From Paenibacillus sp. cl123 (GTDB lineage: Bacteria > Bacillota > Bacilli > Paenibacillales > NBRC-103111), in the NCBI RefSeq assembly GCF_900101595.1, contig NZ_FMYY01000023.1, positions 1 through 64,000 on the forward strand: a stretch of 64,000 nucleotides of DNA, written 5' to 3'. The stretch's first letter is position 1. Each line of letters begins with the position of its first letter. This document shows positions 50,532-59,966 of this stretch, piece after piece. A program made the position numbers and the translations under genes. The notes under the pieces are model-generated. The model ran no database searches and was not told the origin of the DNA. It was given only the letters and a program-made list of their open reading frames with translations.

Positions 50532-53456
50532 ATGATCGGATACGTAACCAGATATCGCGGTGTTCTAATCGGAATAGCAGTCATTCTGGCGCTGGTCTGG
50601 TGGTTCTCCGGCGACAGTGCGGCTGACGACCATCCGGGTGAGCGGGTTGATCTCGAGGGATTGCAGACGTATGCGGAGAACAGCTACCAGAACTACTTGA
50701 GGCTGCACCGGGACAAGGCCCGGCCCGGCACGAGTATACAAGTCGAGGGTGAGGCATACAGCCGTGCGGAAGGCGAGGCGGAGACCGTGTCCGGCCCAGA
50801 TCCGATCAGAGGCAAGGCGCTGAAGACAGGTGAGACGGGGCAGGTTACATGGACGTTTCAAGTGCAGGAAGCAGGCTTGTATAACCTCGGAATCCGCTAT
50901 TATACCGTACAAGGGAAAAGCTCATCCATCGAAAGGAAGCTGCTTGTTAACGGGCAGCTTCCCTTTCAAGAAGCGGAGTCGTTCATCTTCGATCGCGTCT
51001 GGACGAATGAAAGGCAGCCGTTTAAACAGGACAATCGCAGCAACGAGCTGCGGCCCAGTCAAATCGAGAAGTTCATGTGGCAGGAAGCATTGTTCAAGGA
51101 TGCGAACGGGCTGACGGAGAAGCCGTTTCTGTTTTACTTTCCGAAAGGGGAAAACACCTTGACGCTGCAATCGCTGCGCGAGCCGGTCGTCATCGATTAT
51201 ATCAAGCTGTACCAGGAGGAGGAAGCGCTGGGGTATGCCGAGCTGAAGGACGCTTATGCCCGAGTAGGCGCGAAGTCGCCTGCGAATATCTCGATTAAGG
51301 TGCAGGGCGAGCATGCCATGCACAAGTCGTCTCCTACCTTATACCCTCAGCCCGACCATACTTCCCCGTCGGTCGAGCCTTATCATGTATCGAAAATTCG
51401 CATGAACTCGATCGGTGGTCAAAACTGGCGCATGCCGGGACAATGGATGGAATGGACGGTGGACGTCCCGGAGGAAGGCCTGTATAAGCTGGCAATCAAG
51501 GGCAAGCAAAATTTGGCCAGAGGCATTTATTCCAGCCGGAAGCTGTACATCGACGGAAAGGTGCCGTTTAAGGAGGTCGAAAGCAACCGGTTCTACTACG
51601 ATGCGGACTATCAGCTCCATACGCTTGGCGGCGCCGAGGAGCCGTATTTGTTTCATCTCACCAAAGGGACGCACACGATCAGGCTGGAAGTAAATTTGGG
51701 GGATATTTCCCCGCTCATTCGCACCGTTGAGTCGAGCGTTCTCGAATTGAACGCCGTTTATCGGCAAATCTTGATGATTACGTCGGCTCAGCCGGACCCG
51801 TATCGCGATTATCAGCTCGAACGCCGTATTCCAGATTTGGCAAAGGGATTTACCGCGCAGCGGAATATCCTGTACACCGTAGCAGAGCAATTGCGGGACA
51901 TTACGGGAGAGAAAAGCGATAAAACCGCGATTTTATACACGCTGTCCAGACAGCTGGAGGAGATGGCGCAAAATCCGCATACGGTGGCCCAGCGTCTCGA
52001 CCAGTTCAAAATCAATATCGGTTCGCTCGGCACATGGCTGCTGACGATTCGTGAGATGCCGCTGCAGCTTGATTACTTGCTGGTCGCTTCACCGGATGTG
52101 ACGATGCCGGCCGCCCATAGTCCAATTTCCGACCAAATGAGGCATGAGCTGGGTGCGTTCTTCTACTCGTTCATCGAAGATTACAATACGATCGGCAGTG
52201 TTGCCGAAGCCGATCAGGAGCGCATTACGGTATGGATCGGCACCGGGCGCGATCAAGCGCAAGTCATGAAGGAAATGATCGAGGACACGTTTACAGCGAA
52301 AAACGGCATTCATGTCGATTTGAAGCTGGTCGACAACGGCACGCTGCTGTCCGCTACATTGGCCGGACAAGGGCCGGACGTAGCCCTGGAGATCGGCACG
52401 GCCGATCCGGTCAACTACGCGATGCGCAACGCGGCATTCGACGTCAGTCAGTTTGCGGATTTCGAGCAAGTCGCGTCGCGGTTTCGGGAAAGCGCGCTCG
52501 TGCCGCTGCGATTTAACGGCGGCGTTTACGCCCTGCCCGAGCAGCAGCTGTTCAGCATGCTGTTCTACCGCAAAGATATTATGAACGAGCTCGGACTTGA
52601 AGTTCCGGGTACATGGGACGATGTGCATAAGATGATTCCGGAGCTGCAGAAGCGGTATATGCAATTCGGGCTGCCGATCCAGGATCAGAAGTCGACGATG
52701 ACGCCAAACGATACGTTCTCGATGCTGCTGTTTCAAACGGACGGAAACTATTACGAGGCCGGCGGCAAGCGAAGCGCTTTGGATCAAGACGTTGCGATGC
52801 GCGCTTTCGGAAGCTGGACCGACTTCTATACGAGCTACAAGTTTCCGCTCCAGTTCGACTTTATGAACCGGTTCCGGCTGGGTGAAATGCCGATCGGCAT
52901 CGCACCTTACAATACCTACAATGTATTGACGGTAGCCGCGCCGGAAATTCGCGGACTGTGGGATTTCACTGTCGTACCCGGCACACCGGATGCCAGCGGC
53001 GGCGTTCGCCGCGAGGTTGCAAGCGGGGGGACCGCGGTCATGATGCTTCAGCAAGCGAAAAACAAAGAAGCTTCGTGGCAATTTATGAAATGGTGGACAG
53101 ATAAGAATACGCAGGTTCGCTTCGGCCGCGAGATGGAAAGCTTGATGGGGGCGGCTGCCCGATACCCGACGGCCAATATCGAGGCGCTGCAGGAATTGCC
53201 TTGGCCGGTTAAAGATTATCAGAACCTGGAGAAGCAGTGGCAGTGGGTGCGCGGAATACCGGAAGTGCCGGGCGGCTATTTCACAGGCCGGCATCTGGAC
53301 AACGCATTCCGCAAAGTTGTCAATCTTGGAGAAAATCCGCGCGAAGCGCTGTACGATCACGTTCTCGTCATCCATAACGAGATTGCGCTCAAACGCAAGG
53401 AATTCGGATTACCGGACGAAACGGAGGTGCCCGCAGATGCAGCAGCCGACCACTAA
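50532..53456 (+). CDS. Membrane-anchored fusion of sugar-binding modules and a solute-binding protein
   Basis: A 974-residue protein. An N-terminal hydrophobic segment (VLIGIAVILALVWWFSG, about 10-26) without a lipobox suggests a membrane anchor. Two similar beta-sandwich modules follow (about 60-220 and 250-400), each with a G-W/W-T strand and YIDGKVPFKEVES-like or LLVNGQLPFQEAES segments, like family 35-type carbohydrate-binding modules; then a helical spacer, then a family 1 binding protein from about 564 (ITVWIGTGRDQAQVMKEMIE; GGVYALPEQQLFSMLFYRKD; GTAVMMLQQAKNKEASWQFM). The ATG at 50532 has AAGGGTGG upstream. It probably captures a polysaccharide end and hands it to the permease pair that overlaps its end by 20 bases. 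Confidence 0.78.
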   Translation: MIGYVTRYRGVLIGIAVILALVWWFSGDSAADDHPGERVDLEGLQTYAENSYQNYLRLHRDKARPGTSIQVEGEAYSRAEGEAETVSGPDPIRGKALKTGETGQVTWTFQVQEAGLYNLGIRYYTVQGKSSSIERKLLVNGQLPFQEAESFIFDRVWTNERQPFKQDNRSNELRPSQIEKFMWQEALFKDANGLTEKPFLFYFPKGENTLTLQSLREPVVIDYIKLYQEEEALGYAELKDAYARVGAKSPANISIKVQGEHAMHKSSPTLYPQPDHTSPSVEPYHVSKIRMNSIGGQNWRMPGQWMEWTVDVPEEGLYKLAIKGKQNLARGIYSSRKLYIDGKVPFKEVESNRFYYDADYQLHTLGGAEEPYLFHLTKGTHTIRLEVNLGDISPLIRTVESSVLELNAVYRQILMITSAQPDPYRDYQLERRIPDLAKGFTAQRNILYTVAEQLRDITGEKSDKTAILYTLSRQLEEMAQNPHTVAQRLDQFKINIGSLGTWLLTIREMPLQLDYLLVASPDVTMPAAHSPISDQMRHELGAFFYSFIEDYNTIGSVAEADQERITVWIGTGRDQAQVMKEMIEDTFTAKNGIHVDLKLVDNGTLLSATLAGQGPDVALEIGTADPVNYAMRNAAFDVSQFADFEQVASRFRESALVPLRFNGGVYALPEQQLFSMLFYRKDIMNELGLEVPGTWDDVHKMIPELQKRYMQFGLPIQDQKSTMTPNDTFSMLLFQTDGNYYEAGGKRSALDQDVAMRAFGSWTDFYTSYKFPLQFDFMNRFRLGEMPIGIAPYNTYNVLTVAAPEIRGLWDFTVVPGTPDASGGVRREVASGGTAVMMLQQAKNKEASWQFMKWWTDKNTQVRFGREMESLMGAAARYPTANIEALQELPWPVKDYQNLEKQWQWVRGIPEVPGGYFTGRHLDNAFRKVVNLGENPREALYDHVLVIHNEIALKRKEFGLPDETEVPADAAADH

Positions 53457-54396
53457 GCTCGCCGAATCGAAATCACCGCTGCTTCAAGGGGGCGGACTGC
53501 GGGCTTCCGTCCTGCTGCAGGATATATGGGCGAATCGGCACTCGTATGTTCTGATGGGGCCGTACATGCTGCTCTTTTTCCTGTTCACGGTGCTGCCCGT
53601 AGCGCTGTCCCTGTTAGTCAGTTTCACTTATTTCAACTTGCTCGAGTTTCCGAAGTGGGTCGGCTGGGACAATTACACCCGGTTGTTTCTTGAGGACGAC
53701 GTGTTTCTCATCGCGATCAAGAACACGTTTCTATTCGCTTTTATTACAGGCCCCGTCAGCTACCTGGCGTGCTTCATCTTCGCTTGGCTGATCAACGAGC
53801 TGCCGACTCGGATACGCGCGTTGATGACGCTGGTTTTTTACGCGCCGTCCATATCCGGAAACATTTTCTTCATCTGGCTCATCATGTTCTCGGGGGACAG
53901 CTACGGGTATGTGAACGGATTTCTGATGAAGCTCGGCCTTATTCTCGAGCCGATTCAATGGCTGCAGGACGAGCGCTTCGTGCTGTGGATCGTCATGCTC
54001 GTTCAATTATGGCTGAGCCTGGGCGTCAGCTTCCTCGCTTTTATCGCCGGCCTGCAGTCGATCGACCGGACGTTATTCGAAGCGGGGGCGGTCGACGGCG
54101 TCCGCAACCGCTGGCAGGAACTGTGGTATATTACGCTGCCTTCCATGCGTCCTCAGCTTCTGTTCGGAGCGGTCATCCAGATTACGTCGTCGTTCGCCAT
54201 TGCCGAAGTGTCGGTTGCGCTTGCCGGGTTCCCCAGCGTCAATTACGCGGCGCATACTGCCGTTACGCACTTGATGGATTACGGCTCGATTCGCTTCGAG
54301 ATGGGCTATGCTTCGGCGATCGCCACCGTCCTGTTCGCCATCATGGTGGGCAGCAATATGGTTGTCCAGAAACTGCTAAGGAAAGTGGGTGAATAG
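53437..54396 (+). CDS. Sugar ABC transporter permease, MalF class (locus 3, pair A)
   Basis: A 319-residue membrane permease with six hydrophobic segments (GPYMLLFFLFTVLPVALSLL first) and an EAA loop FEAGAVDGVRNRWQELWYIT followed by LPSMRPQ. GGAGGTG lies 7 bases before the ATG, which sits inside the end of the fusion binding protein gene, so the two are translated together. With the next gene it forms pair A. No ATPase gene is in the locus. Confidence 0.88.
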   Translation: MQQPTTKLAESKSPLLQGGGLRASVLLQDIWANRHSYVLMGPYMLLFFLFTVLPVALSLLVSFTYFNLLEFPKWVGWDNYTRLFLEDDVFLIAIKNTFLFAFITGPVSYLACFIFAWLINELPTRIRALMTLVFYAPSISGNIFFIWLIMFSGDSYGYVNGFLMKLGLILEPIQWLQDERFVLWIVMLVQLWLSLGVSFLAFIAGLQSIDRTLFEAGAVDGVRNRWQELWYITLPSMRPQLLFGAVIQITSSFAIAEVSVALAGFPSVNYAAHTAVTHLMDYGSIRFEMGYASAIATVLFAIMVGSNMVVQKLLRKVGE

Positions 54397-54402
54397 ACCC
54401 AA

Positions 54403-55269
54403 GTGAGCACAATGGCCGCCCATTCCCAAAAACGACTAACCCGTTCCTTTTGGGGCAATGTTGCCGTATTCCTTTTCCTCGGCATGTTCGGTGCCTTTAT
54501 GGCGCTGCCGCTCATTTATACGGTTAATAATGCTTTTAAGCCGCTCGACGAGCTGTTCTTGTTTCCGCCGAGATTTCTGGTCCGAAATCCGACGCTAGAC
54601 AATTTTTTCGATTTGACCAACCTGATGGCGAACTCCTGGGTACCGTTTACGCGTTATGTGTTCAATACGGTATTCATTACGCTCGCGGGTACCGTTGGCC
54701 ACGTCATTCTCGCTTCGGCAGCGGCTTATCCGCTTGCAAAGCATAGGTTTCCCGGCGCGAAGCCGCTTTTTACGATCGTCGTTCTGTCGTTGATGTTCTC
54801 TCCGCATGTAACGGCGGTGCCGAACTATGTGATTATGTCCTGGCTGGGGCTGATCGACAGCTATACGGCGGTGATCGCTCCAGCGCTCGCCTCTTCGCTC
54901 GGCCTGTACTTGATGAAGCAGTTTATGGAACAAATTCCTGATACGCTGCTGGAAGCGGCCAAGATCGACGGGGCGAGCGAATACCGGATTTTTTGGCAAA
55001 TCGTGATGCCTCTCGTCAAGCCGGCCTGGCTTACCTTAACGATCCTGTTGTTTCAAGTATTGTGGGGGACGACCGGGGGGAGCTTTATTTACAGCGAGGA
55101 ATTGAAAACGATGAGTTATGCGCTGGGCCAAATATTGGCCGGGGGAATCGTTCGTGCCGGCCCTGGCGCGTTCGTCGCTCTGCTGATGATGTCGGTGCCG
55201 ATTACGATTTTTATCGTTTCGCAGAGCAATATCATCGAGACGATGGCCAGCTCGGGCATGAAGGAGTGA
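54403..55269 (+). CDS. Sugar ABC transporter permease, MalG class (locus 3, pair A)
   Basis: A 288-residue partner permease with six hydrophobic segments and the EAA loop LLEAAKIDGASEYRIFWQIV before MPLVKPAW. The start is GTG at 54403 or ATG at 54412; both have only weak sites, consistent with coupling to the gene just before it. The C-terminus (IIETMASSGMKE) is that of MalG-type proteins. The propeller protein follows after four bases. Confidence 0.86.
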   Translation: MSTMAAHSQKRLTRSFWGNVAVFLFLGMFGAFMALPLIYTVNNAFKPLDELFLFPPRFLVRNPTLDNFFDLTNLMANSWVPFTRYVFNTVFITLAGTVGHVILASAAAYPLAKHRFPGAKPLFTIVVLSLMFSPHVTAVPNYVIMSWLGLIDSYTAVIAPALASSLGLYLMKQFMEQIPDTLLEAAKIDGASEYRIFWQIVMPLVKPAWLTLTILLFQVLWGTTGGSFIYSEELKTMSYALGQILAGGIVRAGPGAFVALLMMSVPITIFIVSQSNIIETMASSGMKE

Positions 55270-55273
55270 GGCG

Positions 55274-56740
55274 ATGAAGGGACTTATGCCGCTGAGCTTT
55301 ATCCGGATTGTCGTCCTGACCTTCGTGCTCGCCCTTATCGTCCCGATAGAGAACGGTGCTTACGCCAAATCGCCCTATGAAGGATACGGCTATTCGTATT
55401 GGGGAAAGACGATTCCGGCGCCTGTCGCGTATAAGCCGGGCCGTACCGTTAGCGGCGGCTCTCTCGGAATCGGCCATTTCAACCAGCCGAGAGATTTGTT
55501 CGTCGCACGGGACGGTAGCATTTATGTTGTTGATACCGGCAACGCTCGGATCGTCGTCCTGAACGCCGCATTCGAATTCGTCCGGGAAATTACCGGCTTC
55601 GATAACCGTCGGAAGGCGGACAATTTCAACTCGCCGAACGGGATATTCGTAACCGACGACAACGACATGTACATCGCCGATACCGGCAACAGCCGAGTCG
55701 TCCACTTGGATGCTGCGGGAAAGCTGGCCGGGCTGATCGAGACTCCGAAATCCGAAGTGCTTACCGCCGGCTTCGTATTCCTGCCCATTAAGGTGGCAGT
55801 CGATAAAGCCAAACGCGTATACGTCGTTGCCCAAGGAACGTTCGACGGCATTATGGAGTTCGATGCGGACGGACGGTTTACCGGGTTTACGGGAACGAAT
55901 CGGGTCCGTTTCAGTATGGTCGATTATTTCTGGAAAATGATTGCCACCCAAGAGCAGCGCGATCGCATGCAGCTGTTCATTCCGACCGAGTATACGAATC
56001 TCGATATCGATCCGAACGGTTTCCTATACACAACAAATTCCGATGCGAATACGGCATCGCCAATCAAGCGCTTGAACCCTACGGGCATCGATGTGCTCCG
56101 CAAGGAAGGTTATGCCGTCCCTTCCGGAGACTTAAAGTATATCCGATTTGGCGAAGCCAGCGGTCCATCCTTATTTACGGATATTGCGGTCCGGGATAAC
56201 GGGGTGTACAGCGCGCTCGACGTGAGACGGGGGAAAATATTTACTTACGATTGGGACGGGAATTTGCTGTATATATTCGGCAAGCTCGGGAACCAGAAAG
56301 GGACGTTTCACACGCCGGCGGCGATCGATTATGCAGGGGATTCGATCCTTGTCCTCGACCGGGCGCTGAACCGGATTACCGTATTCGAAACGACGCCGAT
56401 CGGCAGGCTGATCAATCAAGCGGTCGATTTGCATTTTAAAGGCAAGGACGAACAATCCGCGGAGCTATGGAACAAGGTGATCGAGTACGACGCCAACTAT
56501 GATATCGCTTATACCGGGATCAGCAAAGCGAAGCTGCGGAGCGGAATGAACAGGCAGGCGGCCGAATATGCCGGACTTGGCATGGATAAAGGCTATTATT
56601 CCAAGGCGTTTCAGCGGTACCGCAAAGACGTGATGCGGGAGTACTTCGGCACCGCGATGTCGCTGGCGTTCGTCCTGGCGCTGGGCGTTCTCGTCCTTAG
56701 AGCAATCCGAAGAAAGAAAGGAGGAGAACGTCGTGCGTAA
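55274..56740 (+). CDS. NHL-repeat propeller protein with TPR-like region and C-terminal membrane anchor
   Basis: A 488-residue protein with a signal-like N-terminus (SFIRIVVLTFVLALIVPIENG), then repeated units such as FNQPRDLFVARDGSIYVVDT, NSPNGIFVTDDNDMYIADTG and HTPAAIDYAGDSILVLDRAL that form an NHL-type beta-propeller (about 60-385). A helical TPR-like segment (about 395-450) and a transmembrane helix (AMSLAFVLALGVLVL, about 458-473) with a basic KKGGERRA tail complete it. It is probably anchored at the outer face of the membrane, where it could organise the transporters or bind the ligand. Its end overlaps the next gene by eight bases. Confidence 0.8.
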   Translation: MKGLMPLSFIRIVVLTFVLALIVPIENGAYAKSPYEGYGYSYWGKTIPAPVAYKPGRTVSGGSLGIGHFNQPRDLFVARDGSIYVVDTGNARIVVLNAAFEFVREITGFDNRRKADNFNSPNGIFVTDDNDMYIADTGNSRVVHLDAAGKLAGLIETPKSEVLTAGFVFLPIKVAVDKAKRVYVVAQGTFDGIMEFDADGRFTGFTGTNRVRFSMVDYFWKMIATQEQRDRMQLFIPTEYTNLDIDPNGFLYTTNSDANTASPIKRLNPTGIDVLRKEGYAVPSGDLKYIRFGEASGPSLFTDIAVRDNGVYSALDVRRGKIFTYDWDGNLLYIFGKLGNQKGTFHTPAAIDYAGDSILVLDRALNRITVFETTPIGRLINQAVDLHFKGKDEQSAELWNKVIEYDANYDIAYTGISKAKLRSGMNRQAAEYAGLGMDKGYYSKAFQRYRKDVMREYFGTAMSLAFVLALGVLVLRAIRRKKGGERRA

Positions 56741-57353
56741 AGAGCTGCTATTGTTTCCGTTTCATCTCATCGTCAGACCGTTTGCCGGCTTCTGGGATCT
56801 GAAATACGAGTCCAGGGGCAATGGGAAAATAGCCGGCCTGATCGTCCTGCTCGTCTTCATCGGCCTCGTCGTCCAAAACCAGTATGGAGGCTTCATCGTT
56901 AATTCGGCCAATCCGGAGCAGTTCAACAGCCTGGTCCAATTGCGCAACGTACTTCTTCCGTTCTTTCTTTGGAGCGTGGCGAACTGGTCGCTAACGACAT
57001 TGATGGACGGCGAAGGGAAATTTTCGGAAATTTGCATCGCAACCGCTTATGCCATGCTGCCGCTCGCTCTCATTCTGATTCCGAACACGATATTGAGCAA
57101 TTGGATTACACGCGAGGAAAGCGCTTTTTACTTTTTTTTCAACTCGGTTGCGTTTTTTTGGTTTTTGTTTCTGCTCTTCGTCGGTACAATGACCGTCCAT
57201 CAGTATACGGCCACAAAGACGCTGGTTACGATCTTGCTTACGCTGGTCGGCATGGGCTTTCTGTTATTTCTCGGGCTGCTCTTATTCAGCCTGATTCAGC
57301 AAATGTTTTCGTTCGTATCCACCATTTATCAAGAGATTGTATTCCGGAACTGA
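56733..57353 (+). CDS. Yip1-family membrane protein
   Basis: A 206-residue protein with five hydrophobic segments (GKIAGLIVLLVFIGLVVQ, LLPFFLWSVANWSLTTLM, AYAMLPLALILIPNTIL, AFFWFLFLLFVGTMTVH, FLLFLGLLLFSLIQQM) in the Yip1 arrangement and no enzyme motif. GGAGGAG precedes a GTG start inside the end of the propeller gene, so the two are made together and may form a complex. The function of bacterial Yip1 proteins in sugar loci is unknown. Confidence 0.8.
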   Translation: MRKELLLFPFHLIVRPFAGFWDLKYESRGNGKIAGLIVLLVFIGLVVQNQYGGFIVNSANPEQFNSLVQLRNVLLPFFLWSVANWSLTTLMDGEGKFSEICIATAYAMLPLALILIPNTILSNWITREESAFYFFFNSVAFFWFLFLLFVGTMTVHQYTATKTLVTILLTLVGMGFLLFLGLLLFSLIQQMFSFVSTIYQEIVFRN

Positions 57354-57365
57354 GGAGGAAATCAG

Positions 57366-59966
57366 ATGAACTATCGGCTTCTTGTCACCCTCTTGACTGT
57401 ACTCCTCCTCGGGGGAACCGCTGCGGTCATTTGGGGCTTTCAGCCGGAAATGTCGGCTTTGCCGTCATCGGCTTGGACGAACGCGGCCAAGCCGGCAAAT
57501 GCGACAGGCGCGGCTAGCGTGACAGGCGCCAAGGCAGCGTCCTTCTCCCGCCCGCAGGTGGAGCTTGAAGGAATGAAGGGGATCGTAAGCAACGGCATGC
57601 TGTCGCTGTATTACGAGGAATCGAGCTCGGGCATTGCAGTGCGCAACGACCGTACGGGCACGATATGGCGGTCTAATGCGCCGGGTGCGGCGGACGATCC
57701 AATCGCAACCCCGGCGATCAAAAACGCCATGAACTCGCCCGTTGCCTTCACCTACTACAACAAAGCGAGGCAACAGGCGATCATGACCTCGTTTGGAGAC
57801 AGCGCGGCCCATGGGCAGGCTGCAGCGGAGCCGATCGAGGGAGGGCTGAAGGTTACGTATCAGTTCGGCAAGCCGAAAACGGAAATCGATACGCTTCCGC
57901 AGCGAATCAGCAAGGCGCGACTGGACAGCATTACGAATAAGGCGGGAGATTCCTTCCATCGTTATTTAAGTAACGCCTACGTCATCCGGGACAATCCCGA
58001 TGTGTACGAGCGTTACGACGATGGGTTGAAAGGGACGGTGCTGCGTAAAACGCTGGAGGCGTTCCGGCTTGCCGGCTACAACGAAGCGGAACTGGCATTA
58101 GACAATGAGGAGCATCATATTGCAGTTGCCTCCGACAACAGCGAGAAATACAAGCTGTCGATCGAATACAGACTGGACGGGGAACAGTTTATCGTCCGTA
58201 TTCCGGTTAACGAGGTGGAGTATTCGGCACTCACTCCTCTGACGGACATATCCGTTCTGGAGTTTTTCGGTGCGGGCAGCCCGGACGACGAAGGCTATTT
58301 GCTCGTGCCCGATGGCTCGGGAAGCTTGATCCATATGAACCGAGCGGAGCAGTCGACAGCTCCTTATGAGCAGAGCGTGTATGGAGAGGACCCGGCGGTT
58401 AACGTGCGACGGCCTTATTCGGTAACGGAAACGGTCCGTATGCCTGTATTCGGCCTGAAGAAAAACGATCAGGCGCTGCTGGCGATTATTGAGAGCGGCG
58501 CGGCTGCGGCGAGCGTAAAGGCGACATCGAGCGGTTATCTCAGTGCGTTCAACCATGTATTCGCCGAGTTTCGTCTGCTGTCCCGGGAGATGATCCGGAT
58601 CGAGGCGGGCAATACGTCGCGCGAGCTTCCAACGTATCAGGAACGGCCGGAGAGTGAAGATTTCGTCATTCGATACGTATTACTGGAAGATCGGGCGGCG
58701 AACTACTCGGGAATGGCCCATGCGTATCAACGCTATTTGGTCGATCGCGGCATGCTGGTTAAGCGTGAGAGCGCCCCAAGCGATCTGCCGTTCTATCTGG
58801 AGGTGATCGGCGCCATTCCGCTGGAGAAAAAGATGGTCGGCATTCCTTACGACACGATGCAGCCGTTAACAAGCTTCGAGCAGGCGCAGGCGATCGTCCG
58901 GGAACTGCACGGCAAATCACTGACCAACACGAAGCTGCTGTATACGGGATGGTTTAACGGAGGCGTGAACCATTCGCTTCCGACCAAGGTGTCCCCCGAA
59001 CGGGTACTGGGCGGCGCGAAAGGATTAAAGGAGCTGGCGGCGTTCGGCCGTGAAGCGGGGATGACCTTGTATCCGGATGTACGGTTTGCAGCATTATATC
59101 CGGACAGTTCGCTTACGTACAGCCCGACCAAGACGGCCGCGCGGCATTTGAACCGGAGCTTGGCGAAAGTTTATCCGTATGACCCGGCGACGGGACGTCT
59201 CGATCGGGAAGCCGATTCCGCTTACTTGCTTGCTCCTCAAGCTTTGCCGGGCGTAGTCGAGCGGTTTATGCAAAGCTATCGTCCATTCGGGCTTCAAGGC
59301 TTGAGTGTGCGAGATCTGGGAGATACAGTGCATGCCAATTACCGCAAAGGGCAGACAGCGGGCCGGACGCAGGCGCAAGCGATGGCAGCTGCTCAGATGA
59401 AGCAACTGCGCGAGCAAATGCCGGATACCGAACTGCTCGTTCGCGGGGGCAACGCCTACGCATTCCCCTACGCGCGGCATATCGTTGATGCGCCGATGAC
59501 GGACAGCGGCTTCCATACGACCGATGAACCGGTTCCGTTCTACCAGCTTGTGCTGCACGGATTTATCGATTACGCGGGCGCGCCGTACAACTTGAACCAA
59601 GAAGCCGACATTCGCGACTATATGCTGAAATGTATCGAATACGGTTCGAACGTGTTTTTTGCCTGGATTTACGAGTCAAATTCCCTGGTGAAAGGTACGG
59701 CATTCAACCATCTGCACGCCGTCCATTACCGGACCTGGATCGAGGATGCGGCGGCTGCTTACAAAGAAATCAACAGCGTGCTCAAGGATATCGCCGGCAG
59801 CAAAATGATATCGCACGAGAAGCTCGGGCAAGATGTGTATAAAACGGTGTTCGAAGGCGGCAGGTTCGTTATTGTGAACTACGGCTCGCGTCCTGCGACG
59901 GTTGAAGGGATAACAATCGAGGCCCGTGATTACTACGCGGGGGGAATCGGTCATGAAGCGGATTGA
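57366..59966 (+). CDS. DUF5696 protein, membrane-anchored
   Basis: An 866-residue protein with one N-terminal membrane helix (LLVTLLTVLLLGGTAAVIWG) and a long extracellular part matching DUF5696: LEGMKGIVSNGMLSLYYEES, VPDGSGSLIHMNRAEQST, LLEVIGAIPLEKK-like sequence (YLEVIGAIPLEKKMVGIPYD), YTGWFNGGVNHSLPTKV and LFHGFIDYAGAPYNL-like QLVLHGFIDYAGAPYNLNQE. The C-terminal half looks like an alpha/beta barrel, so a glycosidase role is possible but has not been established for this family. GAGGAGG precedes the ATG. It ends overlapping the permease of pair B by 14 bases. Confidence 0.85.
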   Translation: MNYRLLVTLLTVLLLGGTAAVIWGFQPEMSALPSSAWTNAAKPANATGAASVTGAKAASFSRPQVELEGMKGIVSNGMLSLYYEESSSGIAVRNDRTGTIWRSNAPGAADDPIATPAIKNAMNSPVAFTYYNKARQQAIMTSFGDSAAHGQAAAEPIEGGLKVTYQFGKPKTEIDTLPQRISKARLDSITNKAGDSFHRYLSNAYVIRDNPDVYERYDDGLKGTVLRKTLEAFRLAGYNEAELALDNEEHHIAVASDNSEKYKLSIEYRLDGEQFIVRIPVNEVEYSALTPLTDISVLEFFGAGSPDDEGYLLVPDGSGSLIHMNRAEQSTAPYEQSVYGEDPAVNVRRPYSVTETVRMPVFGLKKNDQALLAIIESGAAAASVKATSSGYLSAFNHVFAEFRLLSREMIRIEAGNTSRELPTYQERPESEDFVIRYVLLEDRAANYSGMAHAYQRYLVDRGMLVKRESAPSDLPFYLEVIGAIPLEKKMVGIPYDTMQPLTSFEQAQAIVRELHGKSLTNTKLLYTGWFNGGVNHSLPTKVSPERVLGGAKGLKELAAFGREAGMTLYPDVRFAALYPDSSLTYSPTKTAARHLNRSLAKVYPYDPATGRLDREADSAYLLAPQALPGVVERFMQSYRPFGLQGLSVRDLGDTVHANYRKGQTAGRTQAQAMAAAQMKQLREQMPDTELLVRGGNAYAFPYARHIVDAPMTDSGFHTTDEPVPFYQLVLHGFIDYAGAPYNLNQEADIRDYMLKCIEYGSNVFFAWIYESNSLVKGTAFNHLHAVHYRTWIEDAAAAYKEINSVLKDIAGSKMISHEKLGQDVYKTVFEGGRFVIVNYGSRPATVEGITIEARDYYAGGIGHEAD

